A stretch of DNA of 42,831 nucleotides from an uncultured Eubacteriales bacterium (GCA_902765395.1 CACWZP010000025.1:1-42831), one strand, 5' to 3'. Counted from the stretch's first letter, positions 25,225 to 33,501 are shown. Made by a program: numbers and translations. The notes: a model not told the origin generated them from the sequence alone.

Positions 25225-25764
25225 CCTCTCCCCCCGGACGATATACGCCCTCTCCGCCAGCTCCGCCAGCGGGGCGTCGGAGCGGGAGTCGGAGTAGAAC
25301 TCGTCGATCCGGCCGCCGGGGAAGCGGGCGCGGAACCGGGAGACCTTCTCCTTCCCGTGGCAGTTGGGGCCGAGGAACAGGCCGGTGCGCTTGTCCACCG
25401 GCGAGCCGATGACGACGCTGACGCCCAGCTTCTGGCAGGCGGGGCGTATCAAAAACTCCGGCGAGGCGGAGATCACCACGTCGTCTTCTTTGTGCTTCAG
25501 CGGGTACCAGGCCTTGACCCGGGAGAAGTTTGCCTTCCAGAATTCATCCACGGCACTGTCCACGTCCCCGATCAGCGTCAGGAAGTGGAGCATGCGCTGC
25601 TTGAAGGCCTGCTTCTTGCGGATCTTCAGCAGGAACAGCAGCCCGTTGGCCGCCTGGGCGGGCACGTCCCGCCACATGCGCCTGCGGTGCGTGAGGCACC
25701 AGCCAAAGAAGCGGGCGGTGCTGTCCCCCCGCAGGATAGTGTTGTCGAAGTCGTAGACGTTCAT
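25204..25764 (-). CDS. HAD-IB family phosphatase (SerB-like)
   Basis: A 186-residue haloacid-dehalogenase hydrolase. Motif I is DFDNT (Asp5 nucleophile, Asp7), at the very N-terminus (MNVYDFDNTI). Motif II Ser99 is in VVISASPEF, the motif III Lys is in HGKEK (138-140), and motif IV is YSDSRSD (Asp159, Asp163). This is the phosphoserine-phosphatase-like subgroup with a helical cap between motifs I and II; the substrate is unknown. The start at 25764 has AAAGGCAGGG upstream and opens directly into motif I; the in-frame extension to 25863 is unlikely. The last codons (AEWRV and the stop) coincide with an AGAGTGGAGAGTT repeat. Confidence 0.88.
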   Translation of the reverse strand: MNVYDFDNTILRGDSTARFFGWCLTHRRRMWRDVPAQAANGLLFLLKIRKKQAFKQRMLHFLTLIGDVDSAVDEFWKANFSRVKAWYPLKHKEDDVVISASPEFLIRPACQKLGVSVVIGSPVDKRTGLFLGPNCHGKEKVSRFRARFPGGRIDEFYSDSRSDAPLAELAERAYIVRGERIAEWRV

Positions 25765-25918
25765 GGGCGTGCCCTGCCTTTCGCTGGGAATAATTACAAT
25801 GCCGGGGTTTAATATTCGCCCCGGGCGGCCCGGAATCCTGCGAAAAAGGCGGCGCAGCCGCACATTTGGCCAAATTATGAAGCTGGGTTTATTTATACTT
25901 TGAGTTTCCCGGGTGGGA

Positions 25919-25947
25919 TTGATTTATCGGCCCCGCGCTGGTACAAT
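25919..25947 (+). promoter_or_regulatory. Promoter of the LCP gene
   Basis: TTGATT (25919-25924), 17 bp, TACAAT (25942-25947), 39 bp before the start codon. Confidence 0.7.
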
Positions 25948-25986
25948 AGGGGCGGAAACCGAGATTACATACCGGGAGGACATCCT

Positions 25987-26979
25987 ATGAATATGAAGAA
26001 ACGCATCGCGATGCTGCTGGCGCTGTGCCTGGCGCTGCTGGGCCCCGCGGGCGCGCTGGCGGAGGAAGGCGCGCTGAACGACCTGCTGGGCTTCTTTGAG
26101 CGCGCCAGCGCCCAGGGCGAAGCCGCGCCCGAGCCCGAGGCCCCGGCCGTCGACATCCAGCCCGTTCCGGACGACGGCGGGCTGAACCAGGATTGGCAGA
26201 ACATACTGCTGCTGGGCACCGATTCCCGCACCAGCGAGACCGACACCCGCACCGACACCATGATTATACTCTCCCTGAACACCCGAACCAACGAGATCCG
26301 CATGACCTCGCTGATGCGGGACATCTGGGTGGAGATCCCCGGCCACGGCGGCTCGAAGCTGAACGCGGCCTGCGTCTACGGCGGCCCGGAGCTGACCCTG
26401 CAGACCGTCAACCAGAATTTCGGCATGGACATCCAATCCTATGTTGAAGTGAACATGCAGTGCCTGGCGCAGATCGTGGACGCCCTGGGCGGCATCCGCA
26501 TGGACGTGAGCGACAGCGAAGCCAAGGCCATCAACAAACTGTTCAATGACGATCGCAACGCCCATGACGAGAACACCTACTTCGCCGGGGACGCCGTTTC
26601 CGCCGGCAGCCAGGTGCTTCTGAACGGCAAGCAGGCCCTGGCCTTCGTCCGCATCCGCTCCATGGACAACGACTATATGCGCACCGATCGCCAGCGCCAG
26701 ATGCTGGTGGCCGTCGCCAAGGACCTGCAGCAGAAGGACCTGCTCACCATGGGCACCATCGTCACCGGCATGCTGCAGTACGTGAAGACCAACCTGGACT
26801 TCGAGGCGATCATGGCCATCGCCAGCGTGTGCATGGGCGCGTCCCTGGACGACCTGCCCGAGCTGCGCCTGCCCGTGGAGGGCACCTACCAGTCCGGCAC
26901 CTTCAACGGCACCTGGTGCATCAAGCCCGATTTCGAGGAGAACGCCCGCCAGCTGCGCGCGTTCATCTACGGGGAATAA
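25987..26979 (+). CDS. LytR-CpsA-Psr (LCP) family wall-polymer ligase
   Basis: A 330-residue exported enzyme that attaches polyprenyl-linked glycopolymers to peptidoglycan. A signal or anchor segment spans residues 3-25. The LCP domain begins ILLLGTDSR (73-81) and continues with the conserved R88-T-D-T-M, SLMRDIWVEIPGHG with Arg111 and Asp112, and LNGKQALAFVRIR...RTDRQRQML toward the C-terminus; these arginines and aspartates bind the pyrophosphate in the family. GGGAGG precedes the ATG at 25987; an in-frame start at 25900 lies upstream of the promoter. It converges on the sugar-phosphotransferase/deacetylase operon, so the envelope-polymer genes are clustered. Confidence 0.93.
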   Translation: MNMKKRIAMLLALCLALLGPAGALAEEGALNDLLGFFERASAQGEAAPEPEAPAVDIQPVPDDGGLNQDWQNILLLGTDSRTSETDTRTDTMIILSLNTRTNEIRMTSLMRDIWVEIPGHGGSKLNAACVYGGPELTLQTVNQNFGMDIQSYVEVNMQCLAQIVDALGGIRMDVSDSEAKAINKLFNDDRNAHDENTYFAGDAVSAGSQVLLNGKQALAFVRIRSMDNDYMRTDRQRQMLVAVAKDLQQKDLLTMGTIVTGMLQYVKTNLDFEAIMAIASVCMGASLDDLPELRLPVEGTYQSGTFNGTWCIKPDFEENARQLRAFIYGE

Positions 26980-26997
26980 TCGCGTACATACAAAGAA

Positions 26998-27028
26998 CCA
27001 GGGGCGGCATTGCCGCCCCTGGCTTTTT
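26998..27028. terminator. Shared terminator between the LCP and sugar-phosphotransferase genes
   Basis: CCAGGGGCGGC-ATT-GCCGCCCCTGG with CTTTTT after it on the plus strand; an A-rich stretch (ACAAAGAA) on the other side gives a weak T run for the minus strand. It is the only sizeable structure in this 53-bp convergent gap. Confidence 0.8.
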
Positions 27029-27032
27029 GTGT

Positions 27033-28403
27033 TCAGCCCGCTTTTTTCCGGTCCTGTTTGTTGATGTTCGTGGATTGCGTTTCGTCGAAGCCCTCGGTGG
27101 CCTCGGATTTGAACATGATCTTGATGGTCAGCAGGATCAGCTGGAAATCCAGCAGCAGGGACTGGTTTTCGATGTAGAGCATGTCCATCTTCAGCTTGTC
27201 CTCGGGAGGGGTGTTGTACTTGCCGTAGACCTGGGCATAGCCGGTCAGGCCGCTCTTCACCCGCAGGCGATACTTGAAGTCGGGCAGCTGCTGCTCGTAG
27301 AGCGTCTCGTGCAGCGTGCGCTCCGGCCGGGGGCCCACCAGCGACATCTGGCCCAGCAGCACGTTCACGAACTGGGGCATCTCGTCGATGCGGTATTTCC
27401 TCAGGAAACGGCCCACCTTCGTGATGCGGGGGTCGTCCTGGGTGGCAGGCTTGGCGCCGTGCACCTCCGCGTCCACGATCATGCTGCGGAACTTCACGAT
27501 GCGGAACACCCGGCCGTCCAGCGTCACCCGGTCCTGGAAATAGAACACGGGCCCGCGGTCCTCCAGCTTGATGGCGATGGCCGCCACCAGGAACACCGGC
27601 GAGAGCACCACCAGGAAGAACGCCGACAGCACGATGTCGCACGCGCGCTTGATGATCAGGTTCCGCTGCCGGCTGTAGGTGTAGTCGTACTTCAGCAGCG
27701 GGGTGTCCAGGTAGTTGGCCACCTCGCAGCCCCGGCAGATGATGTCGATGAAATCCGGGGCAAAGTAAAACGTCTTGCGATGGGCCAGGCACAGATGGAT
27801 CAGCGCGTCCCGGCTCTCGGGGCTCACGCCCATGAGCATCACGGTGTCGATGCCGTCGATCTTCGACTTGATCTCCTCCAGCCTGTCCTCGGTCACCACG
27901 TGATCCAGGCTGAACAGGTGGGCCAGCTTTCCCTCCACCTGCCGCTTGAACTGGCCCAGCTGGGCCTGGGTGCCCATGCCGCAGACCAGCAGCGTGCTGG
28001 AGGGCTGGACGTGGGCGAGGATATAGCGTTTGCTGATCCAGACGATCAGCGTGGTGCCCACCAGCTGGCAAACCACGATGAACGCCCCGGGCCACACGTT
28101 GACATAGTCGCGGTGCAGCAGCACGGAGGAGATGTAGAGGATCAAATCGGCGATGCTGAAGCTGATGAACTGGGACAGCACCGTCTCCTCCACCGGGGAC
28201 GAGGCGATGGCATAGCCCCGGTACAGCTTGGCCAGCCAGTGGTACAGGATGTAGAAGGCCAGTATGGAGACGACGATGCCCCTGGTCTTGTGGGTACGCC
28301 AGGCGTAGTCGTTGTAATAGCTGACCCACACCAGGGCGAACAGGCCGACGTTGAACAGTATCAGCGTGATCCTGGCGATATTGGTGATGCGCTTGTCCTT
28401 CAT
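27033..28403 (-). CDS. Polyprenyl glycosylphosphotransferase (WbaP/ExoY family)
   Basis: A 456-residue membrane enzyme that starts exopolysaccharide or capsule assembly by moving a sugar-1-phosphate onto undecaprenyl phosphate. Four N-terminal membrane segments (within residues 8-128) are followed by a Rossmann-like region (about 135-240), a fifth hydrophobic segment after KRACDIVLSAFFLVVLSPVF (252-271), and the catalytic domain. That domain has KFRSM (304-308), RIDEMPQFVNVLLGQMSLVGPRPE (Asp340-Glu341; GPRPE 357-361) and SGLTGYAQVYGKYN. All key residues are intact. The ribosome site is modest (AAAGG, 10 nt). It lies 33 bp behind the deacetylase gene in the same operon. The sugar is not predictable. 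Confidence 0.94.
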   Translation of the reverse strand: MKDKRITNIARITLILFNVGLFALVWVSYYNDYAWRTHKTRGIVVSILAFYILYHWLAKLYRGYAIASSPVEETVLSQFISFSIADLILYISSVLLHRDYVNVWPGAFIVVCQLVGTTLIVWISKRYILAHVQPSSTLLVCGMGTQAQLGQFKRQVEGKLAHLFSLDHVVTEDRLEEIKSKIDGIDTVMLMGVSPESRDALIHLCLAHRKTFYFAPDFIDIICRGCEVANYLDTPLLKYDYTYSRQRNLIIKRACDIVLSAFFLVVLSPVFLVAAIAIKLEDRGPVFYFQDRVTLDGRVFRIVKFRSMIVDAEVHGAKPATQDDPRITKVGRFLRKYRIDEMPQFVNVLLGQMSLVGPRPERTLHETLYEQQLPDFKYRLRVKSGLTGYAQVYGKYNTPPEDKLKMDMLYIENQSLLLDFQLILLTIKIMFKSEATEGFDETQSTNINKQDRKKAG

Positions 28404-28436
28404 ACCCGCGAACCTTTCGTTTTCCTTCGGAAGCGC

Positions 28437-29270
28437 CTACAGTTTCTCCCGCAGCCGTTCAAATGTGGTGAATTCGTAGCCGTATCTCTCCAGCAGCGCG
28501 ATGGTCTTTTCCAGCCGCCGGGCCATGTGCCGCCTGCCGATGTGCATGCGAAGGTACTTCGACGGGCTCATGTCCGCCACCCGGGGGAGGGTCGCGGTGG
28601 ACAGGTCCAGCGGGTGGATGTACAGCACGTAGGGCTTGCCGGTCTTCAGGTAGCGCCCCAGCATCCAGGCCATGAACGGCCAGGGCAGCATGCGCAGGTA
28701 GCCGCCGCCCAGCAGCATATTCATGCCGCCGATCTTCTGGGTGCTGACCTCGAATTCCGTGAAGCCGTCCCGCCCGTAGACGCAGGGGGAGACCTCCTCA
28801 AAGCCCGCCAGGGCCATCTCGCCGTACTTGTCGCTCTTCTGCTGCTTCAGCTTGCTGGAATCGTAGTGAAAGCCGCACCCGCGCACGATGTCCAGCCGCC
28901 GGTCGTCCATGGCGAAGTAGGGCCCGCGATAGCCGCTGACGCCATGGCTTAGTGCCTTCTCCAGCGCGGCCTTGGCTTCCAGGAGCTGCCCGCGGAACTC
29001 GTCCGGCTCCAGGGACAGGGGGCGGATGTGCTCCCAGCCGTGGCAGGCGATGTCGTGGCCCGCCCGGTCCATGACGCGAAGCTTCTCGCCCAGCCGGTCC
29101 GCCAGCGCGCCCAGCACGAAGAACGAACCCGGAATGTGCCGCGCGTCCATGACTTCCAGGGCCTTGTCCAGGCCGTCCAGCACGGTGACGGATTTGTCGA
29201 TCTCGCAGTCGAAGTGGTAGGACTGGTACCAGTCCTCCACGTCCATGGAGATCACGGCGTACTTCTTCAT
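28437..29270 (-). CDS. Polysaccharide deacetylase, NodB-like
   Basis: A 277-residue carbohydrate esterase of the family found in exopolysaccharide loci (VSMDVEDWYQ-type start). The catalytic acid and metal ligands can be seen: Asp10 and Asp13 in SMDVEDW, His77 and His81 in ACHGWEH, and Arg115 in GYRGPYF. A later YVLYIHPLDL supplies the C-terminal His. It has no signal peptide, so it probably acts on lipid-linked or cytoplasmic precursors. AAAGGAAA lies before the ATG at 29270; the longer frame to 29384 runs through the promoter. It is first in the operon with the sugar-phosphotransferase. Confidence 0.9.
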   Translation of the reverse strand: MKKYAVISMDVEDWYQSYHFDCEIDKSVTVLDGLDKALEVMDARHIPGSFFVLGALADRLGEKLRVMDRAGHDIACHGWEHIRPLSLEPDEFRGQLLEAKAALEKALSHGVSGYRGPYFAMDDRRLDIVRGCGFHYDSSKLKQQKSDKYGEMALAGFEEVSPCVYGRDGFTEFEVSTQKIGGMNMLLGGGYLRMLPWPFMAWMLGRYLKTGKPYVLYIHPLDLSTATLPRVADMSPSKYLRMHIGRRHMARRLEKTIALLERYGYEFTTFERLREKL

Positions 29271-29298
29271 AGTCGTTTCCTTTGCAGAATTTGAGTTG

Positions 29299-29327
29299 AT
29301 TATAGCATAACGGATGTTAAATGTCCA
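29299..29327 (-). promoter_or_regulatory. Promoter of the deacetylase-phosphotransferase operon
   Basis: On the minus strand, TGGACA (29327-29322), 17 bp, consensus TATAAT (29304-29299). Confidence 0.75.
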
Positions 29328-29382
29328 CCGAGGGAACGCGCCGCGGGCCGGTATCCTTTGGCAGAAAGCCCCGGATGAGCCC

Positions 29383-29424
29383 AAAAACGCCCCGCCGCGG
29401 CGGAAAATCGCTCGCGCGGCGGGG
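29383..29424 (-). terminator. Terminator of the two-component operon
   Basis: On the minus strand, CCCCGCCGCG and CGCGGCGGGG pair around a 15-base loop, followed by CGTTTTT. It starts 11 bp past the kinase stop codon. Confidence 0.75.
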
Positions 29425-29434
29425 AACGGAGCGC

Positions 29435-30805
29435 TCAGCCCGGCAGCGTCACGATGAACGTGGCGTCCTGGCCGAAACGGCTCTCGGCGCGGATGTGACC
29501 CTTGTGGGCCTGGGCGATGTTGCGGGCGATGGCCAGCCCCAGGCCGTTGCCGGCCACTTCGCTGTTGTGGGACAGGTCCTCCCGGTAGAAACGGTCGAAG
29601 ATCTTCTCCAGGTTCTCCGGCGCGATGCCCGGGCCGGTGTTGTACACGGTGATCACCGCGCCCCGGCCCTTCTGGCTGAGGGACAGCCGGATCGTGCCGC
29701 CCTCGCTGGAGTATTTCAGCGCGTTGCTGAGCAGGATCACCGCCAGCTGCTGCAGCATGGCCTCGTCGCCGCGGATGGACACGCCCTCCGGGATGTCGGT
29801 TTCCAGCGTGCGGCCGGACTCGAACACCGTGCTCTCAAAGGGCAGCGCCACGCCCAGCAGCGCCTGGGACAGGTCCAGCCGCTTCATTTCGGCCTTCACG
29901 GTGCCCTTGTCCATCCGCGCCAGGGTCAGCAGGTTTTGCACCAGGCTGTCCGTGCGCTTCACCTCGGACTGGATGTAGCCCAGGTACTCGTTGGGGCCGA
30001 TGTCCCGGCTGAGCACCTCCGCGTTGGCGGAGATCACCGCCAGCGGGGTCTTGAATTCGTGGCTGGCGTCCCAGACGAACTGCTTCTGTCGGTCGAAGGA
30101 GGCCTGCACCGGCTGGAGCATCCGCCGGATCAACAGATACGCTCCCGCGCTGAGCAGCAGGCAGGCCAGCGACGCCACCAGCGCCGCCGTGCCCAGCATC
30201 CGCCGGGCGGACAGGAACTCCAGCCGGGCGTCCAGGGCGATGAGCAGCCGGCCGTCGTCGGCGGACGTGAGCCGGTAGTACTGGGTGTCCACCCGGCCGC
30301 TGTCCCTGCCCTGGGCCAGGGCGGCGTCGGCGAAGGATTGGATCTGCGCGTCGTCGTACAGGTCGGCGCGGTCGCTGGACCACTCCGTCACGCCGCCGTC
30401 CGCGTCCAGGCGGATGGTGTAGGCGTTGGACAGGCTGGCCAGCGAGGCCCCGCCCGCGGCCAGTTCAAAGTCCCGGCGACGATCCTCCCGGCGCTGGCGC
30501 ATGTCGTCGTCCATGGCGGGCGGCGTGCCCTCCGGCTTCTCCGGGGGCTCGATGTCATCCTCGCCCTCGGGCTTCTCGGGAGGCTCGATGCTTTCGCCGT
30601 CCTCCGGCTTTTCAGGCGGCTCCGGCTGCGACTGCAGCTCGGGCCGGCGGCCCTGGTTCCTGGCCAGGATGTCCAGTGCGGCCTCGGCGGCGGTGGAGAT
30701 GTTGCGCCGGTTGATGGCGTCGATGGACAGCACGATGCCCGCCGTCACCAGGATCAGCACGCCGATCACCAGCAGCGTCAGCCGCCTGCGGAGTTTTTGG
30801 ATCAA
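29435..30805 (-). CDS. Sensor histidine kinase with PPEKPE repeats in its sensor
   Basis: A membrane kinase of 456 residues if the TTG at 30805 is the start. That TTG has GGGAGGG 6 nt upstream; the in-frame ATG at 30844 has no ribosome site and lies at the edge of a hairpin. Two membrane segments (residues about 10-30 and 204-226) enclose an extracellular sensor of about 170 residues. It contains three PPEKPE blocks with a 12-residue period (63-92, acidic spacers). The H-box ASHEFKTPL has the phosphorylated His249. The N box (LLSNALKYSSEG), G1 (NTGPGIAPENL), F (IFDRFYRED) and G2 (GNGLGLAIA) boxes are complete. It is the partner of the response regulator upstream. Confidence 0.9.
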   Translation of the reverse strand: MIQKLRRRLTLLVIGVLILVTAGIVLSIDAINRRNISTAAEAALDILARNQGRRPELQSQPEPPEKPEDGESIEPPEKPEGEDDIEPPEKPEGTPPAMDDDMRQRREDRRRDFELAAGGASLASLSNAYTIRLDADGGVTEWSSDRADLYDDAQIQSFADAALAQGRDSGRVDTQYYRLTSADDGRLLIALDARLEFLSARRMLGTAALVASLACLLLSAGAYLLIRRMLQPVQASFDRQKQFVWDASHEFKTPLAVISANAEVLSRDIGPNEYLGYIQSEVKRTDSLVQNLLTLARMDKGTVKAEMKRLDLSQALLGVALPFESTVFESGRTLETDIPEGVSIRGDEAMLQQLAVILLSNALKYSSEGGTIRLSLSQKGRGAVITVYNTGPGIAPENLEKIFDRFYREDLSHNSEVAGNGLGLAIARNIAQAHKGHIRAESRFGQDATFIVTLPG

Positions 30806-30847
30806 AATGGTTCCCTCCCGTACAGGGTCGTCCGTTGGTTGCATGCG

Positions 30848-30884
30848 CCCGCTTGAGCGCTTGGATCAGTGGCGCGAAAGCGGG
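30848..30884. repeat. Hairpin with constant loop between regulator and kinase genes
   Basis: CCCGCTT-GA-GCGC, loop TTGGATCAGTG, GCGC-GA-AAGCGGG. This is a full stem with a tandem GA/GA internal loop. The loop and inner GCGC are shared with the hairpins at 33522-33556 and 33592-33628, whose outer stems differ. It lies in the roughly 97-bp space between the two genes. Confidence 0.75.
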
Positions 30885-30902
30885 GCATGAGCGCGCGGCA
30901 GG

Positions 30903-31580
30903 CTAAGCCTGCTCCAGGGAGTATCCCAGCCCCCGGGTCGCCTTCAGCTTCACGCCCGCGCCGATGAAGGCCAGCTTCTTGCGCAGGAAGGACACGTAGA
31001 CCTCCAGGTTGTTGTACTCCGCGTCGCTGTCATAGCCCCAGACGCGCTCGATCAGCGTCTCCTTGGGCAGGATCTGGGCGGGGTTGCGCAGGAACAGCTC
31101 CATCAGCTGATACTCCTTTGCCCCCAGCTTCACGCTCTGGCCGCTTGCGTCGTTGCGCAGCGTAGCGTCCTTTTCGGTGAGCGACACGCCGCCGAAGGCC
31201 AGCGCCATCACCGGCGCGCCGTCGCCCCTGCGGGTGATGGCCCGCAGGCAGGCCACCAGCTCGCCCATCTGGAAGGGCTTGGGCAGGTAGTAGTCCGCGC
31301 CGCCCTCCAGGCCCCGGATGCGGTCCTGCAGGTCGCCCCGGGCGGTGAGCATCATCACCGGGGTCTTCACGCCCTCGCCCCGCAGTCGCTCCAGCACGGT
31401 GAAGCCGTCCATGCCGGGCAGCATCACGTCCAGTATGATGGCGTCGTAGCCGCCGGACAGCGCGCAGTCCAGCCCGTCCGGCCCGGTATACGCCGGGTCC
31501 ACCACGAACCGCTCCGACTGCAGCAGCCGACACACCGCCGCGGACAGGTTCTTTTCGTCTTCGATGAGAAGTATGCGCAT
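30903..31580 (-). CDS. OmpR-family response regulator
   Basis: A 225-residue regulator. The receiver domain (1-115) has the acidic pocket IEDE (7-10), the phosphorylated Asp51 (ILDVMLPGMDG), Thr79 and Lys101 (LPKPF). The C-terminal winged helix (about 128-225) has LGAKEYQLMELFLRNP and VWGYDSDAEYNNLEVYVSFL, with the ending ATRGLGYSLE, as in the family. GGAGGAGG lies 7 nt before the ATG at 31580. A TATAAT with extended TG (31637-31632) lies about 50 bp upstream. It forms an operon with the kinase; the stimulus and targets are not evident. Confidence 0.95.
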   Translation of the reverse strand: MRILLIEDEKNLSAAVCRLLQSERFVVDPAYTGPDGLDCALSGGYDAIILDVMLPGMDGFTVLERLRGEGVKTPVMMLTARGDLQDRIRGLEGGADYYLPKPFQMGELVACLRAITRRGDGAPVMALAFGGVSLTEKDATLRNDASGQSVKLGAKEYQLMELFLRNPAQILPKETLIERVWGYDSDAEYNNLEVYVSFLRKKLAFIGAGVKLKATRGLGYSLEQA

Positions 31581-31631
31581 GGTTGGCCTCCTCCGTGGGT
31601 TGATCGCCGGCGCCCAGGCAGCGCCGCGTCC

Positions 31632-31640
31632 ATTATAGCA
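31632..31640 (-). promoter_or_regulatory. Extended -10 promoter of the two-component operon
   Basis: TGCTATAAT on the minus strand (31640-31632). The matching -35 (TTTCGT) is poor, as is common with extended -10 promoters. Confidence 0.55.
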
Positions 31641-31656
31641 CAACTTTCCCGCCTAC

Positions 31657-31695
31657 GAAAAGCATCCGCCCGAAATTCGGACGGATGCCTTTTTG
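31657..31695. terminator. Terminator of the parvulin foldase gene
   Basis: AAAAGCATCCG-CCCGAAATTCGGA-CGGATGCCTTTTT: GGCATCCG/CGGATGC stem with A and T runs on both flanks, 8 bp past the stop codon. Confidence 0.85.
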
Positions 31696-31702
31696 CGCGG
31701 GA

Positions 31703-33262
31703 TCAGAAGCGATCCGCGTGGTACACGGGGTTGGCTTCCTCGACCCAGGCGTTGACCTGGTTCTCATAGGTGTCGGAGATCTTCTGCTCCAGGGCGTTGG
31801 CCTCGGCGGTCTCGGCCAGCTCCTCGAAGGGCACGGCGCCGGGGGTGATGTCCGCCAGGTAGTAGATGATGTGGATGCCGTTCATGCCGTACACCGGCGC
31901 GCTGATCTGGCCCACCTCGGCGATGGACATGGCGCCCTCGGTGAAGGCGGGATCCCAGGTGGTGGAGTTCGCGGCCACGGCGTAGCCCTGGCTGGCGGTG
32001 GGCTCGTTGGTCATGCCGGGATCGGCGTTGTACTTTTCGATCAGGCTGTCGAAGTCCGCGCCGCCGTTGAACTCGTCGATGACCTGCTGGGCCTGGGGCA
32101 GAAGCTCGGCGTGCAGCGCCTCGATCTCGGCGGTGACGCTGGCGATATCGGCCTCGATCTCGTCCAGGCTTCTGGGCTCGGGCGTGGGCTCGGGGGCTTC
32201 GGTCTCCTCCCCGTCGGCTTCGAGGTCTTCCTCTTCGCCCTCGACCTCTTCGACTTCGATGTCAAGGTCTTCCTCTTCGCCCTCGACCTCTTCGGCTTCG
32301 ATATCGAGGTCCGCTTCGGCTTCCTCGGCCACTTCGGCTTCCTCGGCCGCTTCGGCTTCCTCGGCCTCTTCGGCTTCCTCGCCCTCGGCGCCCTCCGCGC
32401 CGTCCTCCACCACGGGGTTCTCCACGGCGTCCTTCTCGGCCTTCAGCTCGTCCAGCCGGCTGTGCAGCTCGCTGTATTTGGCGGACTGGTCCTCGTCAAA
32501 CTGGATCAGCACGTGCTTCACGGCGCGATAGCCCTCGGGGTTCCAGGCGATGGCCTCGCCGCTGTTGCGGGCGTTGTTGTAGCTGTAGTCGTCGTCGGCG
32601 TAGGCTTCCTCGTCGTCGGCCACCATCTTCTGGTACTCGGCCTGGATGTCCTCGTCAGTCACGGCCACGTCCTTGGTGATGGCGTTGTGCAGCTGCTCGT
32701 CCACATAGCTCTCCAGCATCTGCTGGGTCAGCACGTCCTGGGTCAGGCCGTAGCTCTCCATGGCGGCGATGGTCTGCTCGCGGGCGGTCTCCTCGTCGGC
32801 GTCCTCGTCGGCGAAGTAGCTCTTGTAGGTCTCCACGTAGGTCTCGAACTGCTCGACGGCCTCGGCCTCCAGGTTGGCCCGCTCCTCGTCGCTGATCTCG
32901 CTGATGCCCATCTCCGCGGCCTTATCGTCCAGGATGGCGTTGCGCACCAGGGTCTCAAGGATATCCTGCTTGATGTCGGCGGCGTAGTCGTCGATGTTCA
33001 GGCCGTACTGGGCATAGGCCTCGGAAGCGGCCTGGTACTCGGCGTCCGCGGCGTCCTTCCAGATGATGCCGCCGTCGCCGTACTCGGCCACGATCTGGCT
33101 CTCATAGAAGGGCTTGTAAAGCTCCACTTCGCTCTCCAGCTCGGCGATGCGCGCGTTGGCGGCGTCCAGCTGGGTCTGCAGATCGTCGCTCTCCGCCAGG
33201 GCGATCGTGCCCAGGCACAGCAGCATGGCCAGCGCCATGCAGATCAGTTTTTTCATATTCAT
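31703..33262 (-). CDS. Secreted parvulin-type peptidyl-prolyl isomerase with acidic insert
   Basis: A 519-residue exported foldase of the SurA/PrsA kind. The signal peptide is MNMKKLICMALAMLLCLGTI-ALA; the Cys in LLCLG has no lipobox, so it is apparently not a lipoprotein. Residues 26-50 look coiled coil. A SurA_N-like helical region follows (about 80-240). The parvulin domain starts YRAVKHVLIQF (245-255) and resumes at FNGGADFDSLIEKYNADPG and GYAVA...TWDPAFTEGAMSIAEVGQISAPV...GIHIIYYL (398-470). Between its halves sits an insert of about 85 residues (281-365), almost all Glu, Ala, Asp and Val. It contains a 14-residue repeat, DLDIEVEEVEGEEE, about two and a half times. GGAGG precedes the ATG. 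A promoter is at 33311-33339. Confidence 0.88.
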   Translation of the reverse strand: MNMKKLICMALAMLLCLGTIALAESDDLQTQLDAANARIAELESEVELYKPFYESQIVAEYGDGGIIWKDAADAEYQAASEAYAQYGLNIDDYAADIKQDILETLVRNAILDDKAAEMGISEISDEERANLEAEAVEQFETYVETYKSYFADEDADEETAREQTIAAMESYGLTQDVLTQQMLESYVDEQLHNAITKDVAVTDEDIQAEYQKMVADDEEAYADDDYSYNNARNSGEAIAWNPEGYRAVKHVLIQFDEDQSAKYSELHSRLDELKAEKDAVENPVVEDGAEGAEGEEAEEAEEAEAAEEAEVAEEAEADLDIEAEEVEGEEEDLDIEVEEVEGEEEDLEADGEETEAPEPTPEPRSLDEIEADIASVTAEIEALHAELLPQAQQVIDEFNGGADFDSLIEKYNADPGMTNEPTASQGYAVAANSTTWDPAFTEGAMSIAEVGQISAPVYGMNGIHIIYYLADITPGAVPFEELAETAEANALEQKISDTYENQVNAWVEEANPVYHADRF

Positions 33263-33310
33263 ATGCTTGCCTCCATATTCCTTCCGCGTTTGGGCGGAAC
33301 ATCGGTTTGA

Positions 33311-33339
33311 ATTATAGCACAGCCCGCCGGATTTCTCAA
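33311..33339 (-). promoter_or_regulatory. Sigma-A promoter of the parvulin foldase gene
   Basis: On the minus strand, TTGAGA (33339-33334), 17 bp ending in TGTGC, consensus TATAAT (33316-33311). Confidence 0.85.
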
Positions 33340-33384
33340 TGGATGGGGCGGATAATTCAAAGTACGTTTACAAATGAGGAGGAG

Positions 33385-33501
33385 AGGGACGGCGCTGCGC
33401 CGCCCGCCCGATGTGATTCGCCGCGCTGTATCCGGCGAGCCCGTGGAAAACAACTCCCTCCGGCCCTGCGGGCCACCTCCCTCGGGGAGGGAGGCTTTGA
33501 C
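33385..33501 (-). repeat. Module-E-like repeat upstream of the foldase gene
   Basis: A GGCGCTGCGCCGCCC hairpin (33392-33406) is followed by a variant module E (33453-33499): CTCCCTCC, first stem GGCC/GGCC, then CTCCCTCGGGGAGGGAG and GCTTTGAC. It lies between argS and the foldase gene, upstream of the foldase promoter. Confidence 0.65.

Noticed and set aside
33200-33262. Lipoprotein signal in the parvulin foldase (as in PrsA)
   Set aside because: The sequence LLCLG lacks the small residue at -1, and ALA-E gives a normal signal peptidase I site.
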